Assembly (NCBI RefSeq): GCF_047511655.1
Contig: NC_133390.1
Span: 160,267,583 to 160,331,582 of the forward strand
Reading direction: 5' to 3'
DNA: 64,000 nt
DNA from: Castor canadensis
Lineage: Eukaryota; Chordata; Mammalia; Rodentia; Castoridae
This document shows positions 36,785 through 51,700 of the stretch, one piece after another (the first letter of the stretch is position 1; the number at the start of each line of letters is the position of its first letter). Position numbers and translations under genes: made by a program. The notes below the pieces were generated by a model. It was given only the letters and a program-made list of their open reading frames with translations, did no database searches and had not been told where the DNA came from.

Positions 36785-39700
36785 GCTGAGTATCAAACCC
36801 AGAGCCCTGTGCATGCTAGGCAAGGTCTCCATCCATCCTTGAACTATACCCCTAGAACAACATGCAGGAATTTTGGATATAATACCTTACTATTTTAATC
36901 CCTAATACATTTTCTCGGACTCTGGCCTTAACTTCCTTTCTTACCTCTCACATTTGTCAGTTGGTCCAATCAATACTATCAGACACTAGTTTTACTTTTA
37001 AGCCACAACATCTGTCAGCCTTCTCACAAATACACACTCCATTTGAAAACTTCTTTTGCAATACGTCAACCTAAAATCTGTCTTTTCCTACTTCGAAGCC
37101 AGCCACAATACCTTCTACGTGTAGCTTTAGTTGACAATGAGGAAAGAGTGAGTGACTATTTAATCACACAGAACAGCTCAGAACACTTTCTGGCTACAGA
37201 AGCACAGATGTGACTCAGAAGCACAGATGTGATTTTACTATGCAAATGAGAGTCTTCTCCTGAGGTTTCCCATAAAGTTAAGTTAAACCTCTTGTTTTAG
37301 TGCGGCTGTTAAACACTGATTTTGGGCACTGGGCAGCTCTTACGCATGTGATGTGTCAAGACCTTTTGGAGAAATAAGCCCTATTTACAGGTGAAAAGGG
37401 AACTGGGGCTAGGGGCAGTGATAAAAAGGGCTTTAGCTTTTCTGTAATTTTTTTTTTTATCCCCAAAAGAGAGTAAGGTCACCTTATCCTCGGAACCTAT
37501 TATTCCTCTCCATACATATACACCAAAAAAATAATAACAAAAAGAAAAATCGGGGGCAAAGTTGGGGGGCGACCTCAAGGGGAGGGATGGTGGACAAAAG
37601 CCATGAATTGAGAAGGAAAAAAAAGCTCAAGGTGGAAGCAACCTGTAAGTAAACAATAATTCCAGGGGCATGTGAAGGGAAACCAGATGACAGGAGCACG
37701 GTCTTTAACACAGATCGCAGGAGGAGGTCAGAACAGCTTTCCCTGAACACCTTTTCCCTGTTGGTGGAACTGGCAGGATATTTATTTCACTTGATTCTTA
37801 CTTTGTAATAATGCCCATTCACCAAGTTATCTGCAAACCCCCTTGAAGAGACAGTTACATACATCCACTTGAATTATAGTACTAAAAACCTGTCCTGACA
37901 GTTGGGTTCTATAAATCAGTTCTTTAACAGCAACTGCAATTAAACAGCCAGCATGAAATTAGTCAGCCTTTGGCCATCCCTAGATAACAAACAAGAGAAG
38001 TATTCATTATTATTCTCCTCTATGCGAATGACATATCCTGTCAGACAGCAGCTTTTCACTCTCCATTAATACTTACTGAGTACCCCCTTTGTGGAAGTGG
38101 AAGGCAATTTGACAAAATATGTCAAGGGCCTTAATATGCTTATTACAAGGATACATCTAAGAAAATAATGCAAAGGGTGGATAAAATTTATGCACAAGTT
38201 CCACGAACTGAACACAAGAAATCAAACTTCCAAAAATAATGGAATAATTAAGTCATGACATGACCATATGATGAAAAATAATAAGCAGCCATTATTATTA
38301 TTTTTTTTTTGCAGAGCTACAGATTGAAGGCAGAGCCTTCAGCATGCCAGGCAAGCATTCTACCATTGAGCTGAAACCTCAGCCCCTAAAAGAAAAGAGA
38401 ATACAAAAACGTACATCCAATATGATAAGTCATATAAGGAAAACAATGCATTTGTATAAAAATTTAGAAATATAATAATATGTGGTTATATCTAAGAAGT
38501 AGGGTTATGAGCAACCTTCATTTTTATGTTTTTCTTACGTTTGTAAAAATTTTTTGTTTTGTTTTTGGTGGCACTGGGATTTGAACTCAGCCTCATGCTT
38601 ACCAGGCAGGCACTCTACCACTTGAGCCACTCTGCCAGCCCTTTTTTGTGTTGGGTGTTTTTGAGAAAGGGTCTCACTTTTGTTGCCTGGGCTGGCCTCA
38701 ACCTGTGATCCTCCTGATCTGTCTCCTGAGCAAGTAGCTAGGATTACAGGCGTGAGCCACTGGTACCTGGCTTCTAAATGGTTGTGATTATTCACAAAAT
38801 AAGTATTGTTTTTCTTACAGCAATGTATCATATGTACAAACAAGCTACACCATTTTTCTTAGTACTAGTTCCAATTTTGAAGCAGTCTCACAGAAGAGAA
38901 CAATCAAACTCCACTGAAGTAGATAAACAGACAGTAAGAATGCCTCCTGATTCACTGTTTCATTCTGCAGTAGGCGCCTCTCTCCTTTTTTGTCAATTCT
39001 AAGCATGTCACCTTGAATATTTTTCTCCTTCCTCTTCCATTTTATAATTGCTATTTGCTTCAGAGGAACTATAAAGCAATGATGTCACTTAGGATGATCA
39101 AAGAATGAAGAGAAACGACATAGATTTAATTACATTTTCATTCCTGAAAAAATCATGTAGTTGATTAGTAAAGAAAATAGAGGGGGAAAAAGGCAGTTTA
39201 GATTTAAATTGTGAGCTTGGTTGATGATACTGAGATAATTTCCTGTCAGTATTATCAAATATTCCTTAAATATTTTTCTGAGGCTATACAGACCCAAAGG
39301 AAGCCCTGATTAGAAGGTTTCAGTTCACCCTCATGACACAGCTGTTCTAGTCGATAACACCAATACCAAGGGTATGGCATTATATTTAAGTGATAGGGTA
39401 TGGCATTCCATTTAGTAAAGACTGGTTTTATATTTACTCTTTCTCCTAATAATGCCCAAGGATGTCTGAGAAGCCTTTGGGCAAACTGGATCATTCTCAA
39501 CTTCTTAGATGACAGTTCTGCCTCCTAGGTCTCCTATCAGCCTATTGCTAGACTCTGACCCAACTGCCCCTTGTCTTCACAACATCTCAGAAGCCTTTTT
39601 TTTTTTTTTTTTTTATAGTGGTACTAGTGTTTGCACTGGCTGTGCAGGTGCTCTATCATCTGAGCCACATCCCCAAAGACAGACCAGAATGAAAAAGAAG

Positions 39701-42700
39701 AGCCTATAGTTTTTCTTCTTCTTCTTTTTTTTTTCGTCATGTTGAGACTCAAACCCAGAGTCTTATGCATGCTAGGAAGCACTCTACCAAAGAGCTACAA
39801 TGAGCTACATCCCTAGCTGGTTTTTCTTTCTTTTTCTTTTTCTTTTTTTTTTTTTTGGTGTGACTCAGGGCTTTGCACTTGCAAAGCAGGCACTCTATGG
39901 CTTGAACCACATCCCCAGTCCATTTCGCTCTGGTTATTTCGGAGGAAGATAGGGTTTCACGAACTATTTTCCTGGGCCAGCCTCAAATCACAATCCTCCC
40001 GATCTCAAGTCTCTCAAATAGCTAGGATTACAAGCGTTGAGACACAGAGCCTGGCTCGTTTTTTTTTTTTTTTTCTTTTATTCATAAGTGCATACAATGT
40101 TTGGGCTGGCTTGGTTTTTCTTATTTAAGACTCAAAGAATCTGTGCATTTAAAAGTAGTGACAAATATGTAACAATAACAAACACTTGCCATCATTCTAT
40201 TTATATCAGAACGGAATTAAAAGTTGCATTTCACAAGGCCAGAAGACATTATATTAAAGTTTCCCTCAAAGTACCAAGAATCTTTGCCAAACTATTTTTA
40301 AGCCTTAATTTTAAACTCAATTGCAGTTAAATCTATAATTATATTTATGTGGGGAAAAAAAATCTCAGCGGAAAGGGGGATTTAGTTCAGTGGTAGATCA
40401 CTTGCCACTCATGCGCAAGACCCTGGGTTTGAACTCCAGAACCAAAGGAAAAAAATTTCAAAGAATATAAACAAAATATTAACACTGGTAAAATAACAGG
40501 TGATTTTTATTACTTACTTTCTGTATTATTTATTTTGCTATGAACATTTGATTTTTTTATATTCCATGTTTTTTGGAGGAGCAAGGTGTTCAACTTGATG
40601 AAAACAAGTGCTTCCACCTTCAGACAGGAGGATACATATACTTTTTCTGGGGTGCCTCACCTTGAATCTTATTGTCACCTTATCTCAAATGATCTCCTTT
40701 TAGGCAAATTATATCAATGGTAATCAACCTCAAGTGATTCCACATAGGATCCAAACCATAACTGAAGTCAGATCAAATTAAAAACTACTATAAACTCCAC
40801 TGCCCCAATTTATCAAAACTGATTTTTTTTTTCTTTTTTGAGATAGGATCTCACTAGCCTAGAACTTGCTGTGTAACCTAGGCTGGCCTTGAACTCAATC
40901 CTCTGCTTCTGTCACCCCAGTGCTGAAATTACTGGCATGAACCACCAGGCCTGGTTTGACTTTTTGTTTTTGAGTAAAAGAAATGACTCCCTAATAGTCT
41001 GGCTGATTGTGTCATATATATAATCAATTAGTTACACTACAAGGTATTTGGAATTGGAATTCAGAAATAATACCATGAGCCTACCCCTTCTGCAGCAAGC
41101 CTCATCTGAGCTCTCAAAAACCTCAGCTTTTAGGATAACTCAACTCCTTACAACATATTATCTCTGGACCTGTTCAGGTAAGAAAAAATAGGCAATGGAT
41201 TCAGAGAAAATGCATTTTTTTCAACTCCCATGGCAAGTTATAAAACTGATTAATTCATTCACCTGGAAAACAGGGATAATAAAAACCATCTTAGACTGGA
41301 TACAGTGGCTCATGGCTATAATCCCACCTACTTGGGATTAGGAGATCAGGAGGATCATGGTTCAAGGCCAGACAGGCAAAAAGCTGTGAGACCCTATCTC
41401 AACAAAATAAGCCAGGCATGGTGGTATATGCCTGTGATCCAGGGAGGAGGATCATGGTCTGAGGCTGATCCTGAACAAAAACAGGAGACCCTATCTGAAA
41501 AATAATTAAAAGCAAAAAAGGGTCAGGGTCCTTGCTTAAGTGGCAGAGTGCCTGCCTAGCAAGCACGAGGTTCTGAGCTCAAACCCCAGTACCTCCAAAA
41601 AAGTAAAATAACATTCCATCTTATAATAATAATGCTATGTTTCTCTTAAAACATACATTTGGAGATAATATATGTCTAGTAAATATTCTATAGTAGGTAG
41701 GCAATAAATTTTTAGGATATAACTGGTTTGTCCATGTCATAGATATTAGTTCTTCCTTTTGATGCCAATCCTACAGTGATTCTACTTAACATAAAGTACA
41801 CATATGAAAACAACTACTTGCCTATAGGTATATAGGATAGCTGAATACCAAAAGCAGGAATTTTGTTCCCAGCACTCTCTTTTCCTGCCAAAACCATTTG
41901 AGTCTACTTCATGTCACTGCTATGGTTATCTGTTCCAAAGTAGGAAAGTCAGGTTGCATGGGCTTACAAGGTTTCCATATCCATGTACTCATTACTTCTT
42001 CCCATTTCTTTCAGGGCCAGTTAACAAAGTAGGTAAATGGAAAACTCCTGGTTTATTTTATTGTTGGTAATAGAGCTACAGGCAAAAGCAGACTAGAAAG
42101 AACAGTATCATTTAGGAAAATACTAATGAGTCAGCTTGAATTTTGTATTTCTAATCATAAAGCCAAGAGAAATCTTCAGTTCGTATTAATAACAATTTGG
42201 CTTTCTTTTAGGAAAGGATTTTGTTATTGAGATGTCTCTCTTTAAACTGTCAATATCTGAAGTCAAGTGACAACCCTCTATTTGCCACCTGTGACAAATT
42301 AGGTTTCCTATTTGTTTTATTTTCAATTTAATTTCTTTTGCAGTACTGGGGTTTGAACTCAGAACTTTGTGCTTGCTACACAGGTGCTCTTCCACTTCAG
42401 CCATGCTGCCTTTTGAGGAAAGGAGGTTTTAATTACAAAGAGAAAGTTCAACCCCAAAACCTATCATCATAATACAGGTACCTCACAGGCACTTTTTGAA
42501 CATAACAACATAATTTTAAATAAACGAGCCAATAACCAAAAGAGCCTTAAGAAGTCATGACTAGCCATGATAAGAGATCCACTTCTGCAAGACCACCACC
42601 ACAGGAAGGAAGGCACTGTAGAGATCCTGTACAGATCCTCCTTGGTGCTTATACAGTCCTTACCTGACAGTCAAAGTCCTGGAAGTTTCGTGTACCATTC

Positions 42701-45700
42701 TGTCAACAGAAGGCAGAAAACACAGTCAGTTTCCTCATGTGGTTTTCTAAAATGTGCAAATTCAATTCACAGTGAAAACAGTGCATGTGCACCCTCTTGG
42801 CTGCCATAAAACTAAAATGGTTCTCATCAAAAGGCTTCAGAGACAGGGTGGTTTATTGACATGTATTAGTACAGGCTACATTATCAAAGGTAAGATTACT
42901 GGTGCGCTTACTGTGAAGATAAAGCCTAGTGTCCCAGAAAATCTTGTAATTTCATGCTTCCCTTCAGAAGGAGAACAGTGAGAATTTGTGGAAAGAGAGT
43001 GAAACATCAGAGTACATCCTCAACACACATGGGAAGGGATTGGAAGGAAAGCCATCAGAGGTCAGCCCTAAGAGAGGTAAAACAGATCAGGAGCCAGGGT
43101 GTCCAGAGCTAGGAATTAAAGGATTATGAAAAGGACATGCCATGGATGGATGAGTAATGTAAGACCTGAAATCTAACCTTTGTCTGATTTTAAGAAAAGC
43201 AGTGCCACTGAAGGAGAGAAAAATAGAACAGAGCTCTGAATATAATGGCATACCTGTTAATGTCCTATGAAACTGCTAAGAAAAAATGACAAATCACCAA
43301 ATCATTTAAAAATCAGAACATAGTCAAAAGATACAAAGGAAATTCACCAAACTTTTAACAAGGGATTGTAAGATAGTAACGTTTGAGGAAAAAGAAAAGT
43401 TAGTGGTGATGACTCAGAGGCATTTTTGCAGCATTTCAGATGCCAAAGATGCAAGAGTATGACATCAGAGGAAAAGAAAAAAACAAAACAACAACAACAA
43501 AAAGCCAGTTTTGACTTGATTTTTCATAAAGTATTAAGTTGCTCCCTGAAAAGTCATCTCATTATTTAGAAAATGTTTTTTCTCCCCAACAGCTTCTCAA
43601 AGGTGAGGAGTTGCTGATAAACACCTCAAAAGTTGCCCCTCCATAGAAACTCTAGATACCTGATCACAAGAGAATGAATACTAAGCACCCCATCCCACTT
43701 TGAGAAGCTCTTCTTGGAAACAGTTCTTCTTTGGGCTAGCTCAATGGTAAAGCATTTGACTAACATACTCCAAGTCCTAGATGTGATCCTGAGGACCACA
43801 AAAAAAGGAAAAAGGAAACAGTTCTTCCTGATTCTACCACCTACACTGCTGGCAAGTTCTTCTTAGAAGAACTAGTAGAACAAGCTGGGATGATCTGGAG
43901 CTACTCTATTTGGTGTAGTAGTCATCAGCCACATGTACAGTTTAAGTTTTTATTGTAGTTTTGGGGTTGGAGGGTTTTTTTGGAAGATTTTTTGAGTTTT
44001 TTTGATGATACTGGGGTTTGAACTCAGGGCTTCTTGCTTGCTAGGCAGGTGCTCTCCCAGGTGAGCCATGCTTTCTGCTGTTTTTTTGAGACAGTCTCAC
44101 TAGGTAACCCAGGCTGTCCTTGAACTTGAGATTTTCCTGTTCTAATTTTCCAACTGCTGGGATTACAGACACACCCTACCAAGCCCAGCCATTAAGTTTA
44201 AAATAAGAAATTCAGTTCCTCAATGGCATTAGCCACATTTGGAGTGCTCATGCTATTGGGCAGTGCACATACAGAACACTTCCATTACTGCAGCAACTTC
44301 TACCAGACAGCACTGATCTAGTAACCAAAAGCTTCTGAATGAATAAGATTATAGGTAAGTAGCCCTGGTTTGTCTAAAGGTGGCAGGCAGTAAAGTCATA
44401 ACAGGTCAAGATTCATATAGAGACTATAGATGACACTGAGAACAAGCAAGACAGTGATAGAGACCACTAGTCTAAGCATTAATTCTGACACAAAATTGTG
44501 TTTTTTAAAAAATAAAGTCTTGAGCTCGTATGTAGCATTCATCTATAATCCTACCTGCTCAAGAGGTAGGAGGACTGAGGTCCAAGACTAGCCCAGGTAA
44601 AATTAGCATGAGGCCTTATCTGAAAAACAAAAAGCAAAACGAGTGGCTCAAGTGGTAGAGTGCTTGCCTAGCAAGAACAAGACCCTGAGTTTAATACCAG
44701 TACCACTAAATAAATAAATAGATAAACTAATAAAGTCTGATGTAGTCACAGAACAAAAAGACAACTAAGACACTGCTGATAAGACAGGATAGCACATTCC
44801 AAGGAATAATGCTATAAAGTCATAGTGTTCTATGGCTCCCATTTAATCCTATGAAATGTCTGACAATTTCTTCAGAGAAGTCACTGTGTTTAATTTCCAG
44901 TCAGACTATAAGAAACTGAAGGAAGGACCCTAAAGAGACTAAGGTAGATGGTTTCTGTAGGCTATAAATGAGCAGCAGGTGAATTTCCAATTCCTGACTC
45001 AAACTTGTACCTTCTTCCAAATATAGCATAGGGCCTGGTGTCAATCAGGTGCTCGATATATCTATAAAATGAACAAGCCAATTAAAAAAAATGCTGAGAT
45101 TTTTATTAAGACTTTGGGCCAAATAAACAGTGACAAAAAAAGGGACTCTATTTCATTCCAGTTTAAGATATGATAGTTATCAAATTAAAAAAATGATCTT
45201 TAGAGTTTGACTTCAACTACTTTAAAATATGCAATAAAAAGACTCTTTAAGTGCTGGGCACCAGTGGCTCACACCTGTAATCCTAGCTACTCAGGAAGCA
45301 GAGATCAGGAGGACTGAGATTCGAAGCTAGCCCAGGCAAATAGTTCTTGAGACCCTATATCGAAAAACCCATCACAAAAAGGGATGTGACTCGACGTGTA
45401 GGACTTGAGTTCAAGCCCCAGTACTGGGGGGGGGTGGGGGGGAAGGGATGTAAGAGAAACCGAAACATTAACACCACCAGTTACTTCTGCATAGAAAATA
45501 TGAGTGGTTATAACTTTCTTTATACTTTTCTATGATGGCATGTACTTTGCCTTCTAGAACTACAAAACAAAAAAAAAATTTATATGGTAAAAAAAGTGTA
45601 TTCAAGTTAGCATTTTGTCATGAGATTTAAAGATTCATTTAATCTTTTGATGAATGATTTATAATGATATAAAAACATATCATGTAAGGGCTTCAGTCTT

Positions 45701-48700
45701 ATGGGGTTCCTAGAGTTTCCTTTAGAGATTTAGAAAGAGTAAATAAAATCACTCTAGTTTGAACTAAAAATCTTGGTCATGGGATATAGAGTCACAAATT
45801 CTGATGAGCTCTTCAGGAAGCAGCTGTCACTGCTACATGCATGAATTCTTCTTCTTCATAATCATGTGATCATAGCCATGAGGCATTTTATGGGGCATGA
45901 ACCTCAGATGAGCACAAAGGGAAAATGGCAATTCCTTCCACAAATGAAAGCTATCTTGCTTGTTGAGCACATAGCAAAAAGCAACTACATGATCTTAATC
46001 CAATGTACACAGCCAGACTCCCAGAAAAAAAAAGTACTAATAATTGGGGGTTGGGGGAGGAGCGACATGACAGACTAATGCTTGCTTTTTCCCACCATTT
46101 TTTTTAAGAGATGCCAGACCTTCTTTAAGAATGACTTTGAGTTTCATAAATGGTCATCCTGGGGAAAAGGATACAGTTGGGTCTGTTTGACAGTGTTTGG
46201 GATCAGAGTTCTGAATGGAGATGATTAGCTGGCTCTGACTCAACTATGATAAACCAAGGCCCCATTCTCTGCATTAATTAAAAGTGCACTACTTACTACT
46301 CACTGGGTGCATTCTGGGAGGCCGAGGACTTCCTGGGGCCCTTCCCTGGAGGCTTGTTTGTTGCCAGTGTTCCAGGTATATAGTTACCCTCTAACACAAC
46401 TAGAAATTCCAGGCTGTGGGTACTTCCTTTCTTTTTTGTGATTTTTGAAGAAGCCATTAATTCCATATTCAGATAAGTTCTTGCACTTGGCAGACTTAAC
46501 ACAAAAGAATTGATAGAAAAACTGTAACAGAAAAACTTGGAGAAAGAGCAAAAAATGTACATCAAGGAAAAAGAGCAATTATTGCCCGGAGCCAGTGGCT
46601 CACACTTGTAATCCTAGCTACTCAGGAGGCAGAGATCAAGAGGACCGCAGTTTGAAGCCAGTCCAGGCAAATAGTTCACGAGACCCTATCTCAAAAAAAG
46701 GCTGGTAAAGGGGATAGGTAAGAAACCCAAAACATGATAGTATTTGATATCCCCACTGCAGAGGAACTAATACAGAAACCTTAAAGTGACAGGGGTCAAT
46801 ATGAGAAGGGGATCAGGAACTAGTGAAAAAGTCAGTTAGAGATGAATCAACTTGAAATGTAACACATTTGCACATGGAAGCAATGCTAGGAATCTCTCTG
46901 TATAGCCAACCTTAACTCAACTAGCAAAAACACTGTCTTTCTTATTATTGCTTATACTTTCTTTTCAACAAAATTAGAGATAAGGGCAGAACAAATTCTG
47001 CCTGGAAGCGAGGGCGGGTGGAGGGGAGAGTGAGGGGGCGCGGGATAGGGGGAAGAAATGGCCCAAACAATGTATGCACATATTAATAAACGAATAAAAA
47101 AATAAAAGCAATGAAAGTTCAAAAAAAAAAAAAAGGCTGGTAGAGTAGCTCAAGGGGTAGGCCTTGAGTTCAAACCCCAGTACCACAAAAAAAAAATCAA
47201 TTATTACTGTAAGTTGCACTCAAGGTAGAAGCCAGTTAAGGGTGGTATTTTTTGGTATAGCCTTAGTGCCAAATGTAGAAGGTAAATGAAACAACTCAAA
47301 AAGGTAAAATAAGGGCTGGGGGTGTGGATCAGTAGTAAAGTGTTTGCCTAACATGCACAAGTCCCTGAATTCCATCCCCAGCAGCAAGAGAGGAGAGGGG
47401 AGGGGAGGGGAGAAGAGAGGAGGAGGAAGGTAAATTAAAAACACTAATTGCCAGAGAGATGAGATATAGTTCCTTACACTAGATCAAGTCAAGAGGCATA
47501 TATAGTTTGAAAGACAAATGACAACAGACATGATGCAAAGAAAGACAAGATACATAACATATTAAAACGAGCTACCCATTGAAGAGATTTGTAGAATTTA
47601 TCTGTTCTGTAAACGTGCAGCCAGGCTCTATGTCTCATTCACCACTCACTGTTCAAAACATCATTTTGCAGAGGTTATGAGCATCTCAACAGATGTGGTT
47701 TAAGTAAGAAATGGATACTAAAGAAGAAGGGAACTGTTATAACGGTAAAGGCTTTATAAATAACTGATCTAAAAAAAACAAGAACAAGAAAAACTTGCCA
47801 GCAGATGTGGAGACACACACACTTTAATTCCAGCTACTTGAGAGGTTAAGGCATGAGGATCAAAAGTTCTGCACTAGCCTAGGCAACTTTGGGTCTCCCA
47901 TGTCTCAAAACAAAATTGAAAAAAATGAGCTGAAGATGTACCTCAGTGGCAGAGCACTTGCCTAGCATGCACAGTCCTGGGTTCAATCCCCAGTACTGGA
48001 AAAAAATATACACTTTCCAAAGAAAATAAAATATGGGATTTCTATTTTAACAAGATAATAATCCTTTCCAACAGAAAGTGGAATGAAGGATGGAAGATTA
48101 CACAACCAAAAGAGTTTAAAAAAAAGCCCAGAAAATACCCAGCTTGTGTTTAATAATAAAGATGAATATAACCATTAAATATAAATTAACTGATATAAAT
48201 TAATCATTTTATAACCATCAGTAAGCCATTTATAAGGAGAAATCTGTTCAAGTTGATAATTTAGAGACAGGTGAAAACTTTATGTGTGTGTGTATTTAAA
48301 ATTTTTACATCACATGTGGCTGCATAAAAGCACAATTCCTAGGACTTCAACTTTTTACATCCGACTGAAGCTGCCCACAGACTTGTTAAGCAGATCTGGG
48401 AGTTACATCAGTGCTGGTCATTCTAGCCTCTGTATACAATCAAGCTTGAGTTACAGCCTCTTTTTATTTCCCTGTTTCCTTTTTAAAATAATTTCCTTTA
48501 GGAACTTAATAATTTTGCAGAATTTTTCTTAATTTTGCTTTATCATGTTTTGCACAAAGCAGAGCCATTATTTAACACAGCTGTTAAAGAATGTTAAACT
48601 GACACACATTGTATTCTATAAGATGGTGTATTTGTGCATTAGATTTGCCTGAAAATCTTTAACCATTTCCATTCTTTTTAAAATACATGTGTAATGTATA

Positions 48701-51700
48701 CATATTTAACTAAAGAAATTTATAATCATAATTATTTTATTGTAAAGATTTTAACTAAAGTTTTTCCTTTTCTCTCAAAAAAAAAAATAAATAAAAATAA
48801 AATAAAATTTTTACATCAATCATTACCTTCAAAAAATAATTAAGAAAAACTCTTCCTAAACAAATTTATAAAGCGGTAAGATACTTGGATAAATCTACAA
48901 TCAGATAATCACCTATTACCTAAAGTACAATTTCAACTTTAACATAACTATTTACACTAACATACTATTAGGCTAATGTTATAGGTCACTGACACCTGCC
49001 TTAAAAATACCTTGGGCATCCTGATAAGTTGTGCTAAGATTTAGGCTCGTCTCACCATCTCCTGCCTCTTGTGGTTGAGAGTCTTTTTGTCCATCAGAGT
49101 GACTCACTTGGGAACTCACTTCTTGCTCTAGTTCATCTTGATCATTTCTGATAACAGATGTGACAGTTGCCTCTTAGCAACCCGTTAGTACACATCAGAT
49201 GTAATACTTCACAAATATTCTCTGATGAACATGTCAACAAATAAATGTGATTTTAACTGCAGATTTTTTTGTGTGTGTGGCATTAGGGATGGAACCCAAG
49301 GTCTCATGCATGCTAGGCATGTATTCTACTACTGAGCTATAGCCCAAGCCCCTTCATTTTCTTTTTCTTTCCTTCAGCCTCAGTCTATTCTCAGAACACA
49401 CTCAAAGACTGTGCAGTGGTTATACCACTACTGGGCAGACCTTACAGAGTGAAAGGGACCTACCTCTCTAAACATTCCTCCAGACTAGCTTCACCCACTG
49501 TCCCTTATCCCTAATTTCCCCATGCCAGGTCCCCAGTGTCACTTTGCCTGCCATGTTTTCATAATTCTCTCAGACTCTAGGCCGACAATGAGACCTGACA
49601 TATAAGGAAAATACTGCAGGCTCACACAGAGCTGCATGGAGGATCCTGATGCATCCTGCGCTCCTCCTATACTCATTACACCGTGACTTCAACCATCTCC
49701 TTCCACTTCAGTTACCTTGAACCTTGCTCTATGTCCTCCTCATTCTCTTCTTTGGCAGTACTGAAGTTTGAACTAAGGGCCTCAAGCTTGCTAGGCAGAT
49801 GTTCTATCACTTGGGTCATACCTTCAGCTCCCCCTCTTTTTTTTTTTGGTGGTACTGTGGTTTGAACTCAGGGCTCACAGGCACTATACCACTTGAGCCA
49901 CTCTGCCAGCCCCAGCTCCCCCCCATTTTTAAGGTGACCTTGACACAAATCCTTCTGTCTCAGTTGTCCTAGAGATTACAAAAATGCTGATCTCAGGATT
50001 CTCCCTCTTTCAATTCTAACATCTCCCTCTCTCCCCCTGCATGCATGTCTAGTCATTACTAGAAAGGAAAACTTTAAAGTGAAGTTTCTACTGTAACAAC
50101 CAACACAAAGTAAATGACTTCTTTCCATTCATCCCACTAGGTATTTATTCCCCTTTCTGATATATCCTCAATTCTTCAGAAGCTAACGGTGACCTCCTGA
50201 TTCTTTTTTCATGTCTGACTTTTGGTTTTTACCAGACACCTACTATTTAAACCAACAGTAGGTAGAGCAATACAGGGAAAAATGAAGCATGGTCAATTTT
50301 CCTGCTTGTTACTAAATTGGAGGAGGCTGAGCAAGAGGCAATAGATGGTGGGAAGAGCTTCAGACCTCCAGATGGACATCAAAGTCAAAAGATGTTCTAG
50401 TTCTGACTTCACCATTTTAATAGACAAGCCCTTTTGGAAAAGTCATATGACCTCTAAGAGGCTCATCTGTAAAATGGAGTTAGAAATGCCTTGAATACCT
50501 GCTTTATAAGAGGTTGGGATAAAGTTGGGATATTAATACTTGTGAAAATGCTCTGAAATGTTTGGGTTTTTTTTTCCCCCCTCAGTATTGGGGTTTTGAA
50601 CTCAGTGCCTTGCATTTGCTAGGTAGGTACTCAGCTAGCCACCTGAACTATGCTTCCAGTCCCTTTTGCTTTGGTTATTTTTGAGACTGGGTCTTATGTT
50701 TATGTCTCAGTCAAACCAGGCTAGGATCCTTTTGGGTGCCACCAGCATTTTTTATTGGTTGAGATGGGGCCTTGCTAACTCCCTCTCCCCACCCCCTAGG
50801 CTGGCATCATCCTGTGATCCTCCTGATCTCTGTCTCTTGAGTAGCCAGGATTACAGGTATGAGCAACCATATCCAGTATATGCTTTTTTTTTTGGACAGG
50901 GTCTTGCTATGTAGCCAGGCTGGCCTTGAACTTGCCATCCTCCTGCCTCAATCTCCTGAGTGATTACAGGTCTGTGCCACCACACCTGGCAAATGCTATT
51001 TTAAAAATTAAGCAAAAAAAAAATAATAATAATTATAATAATAATAGTAAGGGCTAAGTGTAGTAATCCTAGCACCCAGGAAGCTAGGGTAGGAGGACTG
51101 AGAGTTTGAGACCAGCTAAAGCTACATAGCAAGTTCCTATCAGTCAGACTTAGCTACATCATAAGACCTATCTCAAAAATAAAAAAAAAAAATAAAAATC
51201 ATTTCATACTTCAATGCAATTTCTGCCTCCCAAACAAAGTAAATACTGGTGGTTGCTTCTTTTCATCACTGAAGACAAAACAAGCATGGCAAAATCACCT
51301 ACTTCTTGACAATTCTGAGCTACAGACAAAGTTACAGGCATACTAAAATAAAATGGGAAAAATACCAACAAATGACAAGAGTTAACTTAAGCTTCACTTA
51401 AAGCTATATTGAGAATGCTTCCTTATGGTCATCTCAGGACAAATTTCTCTTTAACAGGTTGGGTCTTGATTTCCTTTAGTTCCCTGAAGCCTTGAAGGGC
51501 ATAGCAATGTCTTTGGCTAAGAGAATATTTATGAAAGAATGTATAGAAAGATGGGATGAAATAATAAACATCTTCACAGAGGTGATGACAAAACATCTAC
51601 AGGGTGAGCATAATGGAAAGGGCTTGGGTTTTAGAGAAGAAATACTTTCAGTCCCGCTTATTGACCAGGCAATATTACCTACTTCAAAAAGATAATCTTA

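Larger units (their letters stand above)
33487..42663 (-). other. NDRG3: NDRG3 intron 3
   Basis: 9.2 kb. The first part (33487-34900, 35640-36735 and 36860-38290) is poor in repeats; 38300-42420 is SINE-rich. A candidate regulatory cluster is at 37197-37247. Confidence 0.85.
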
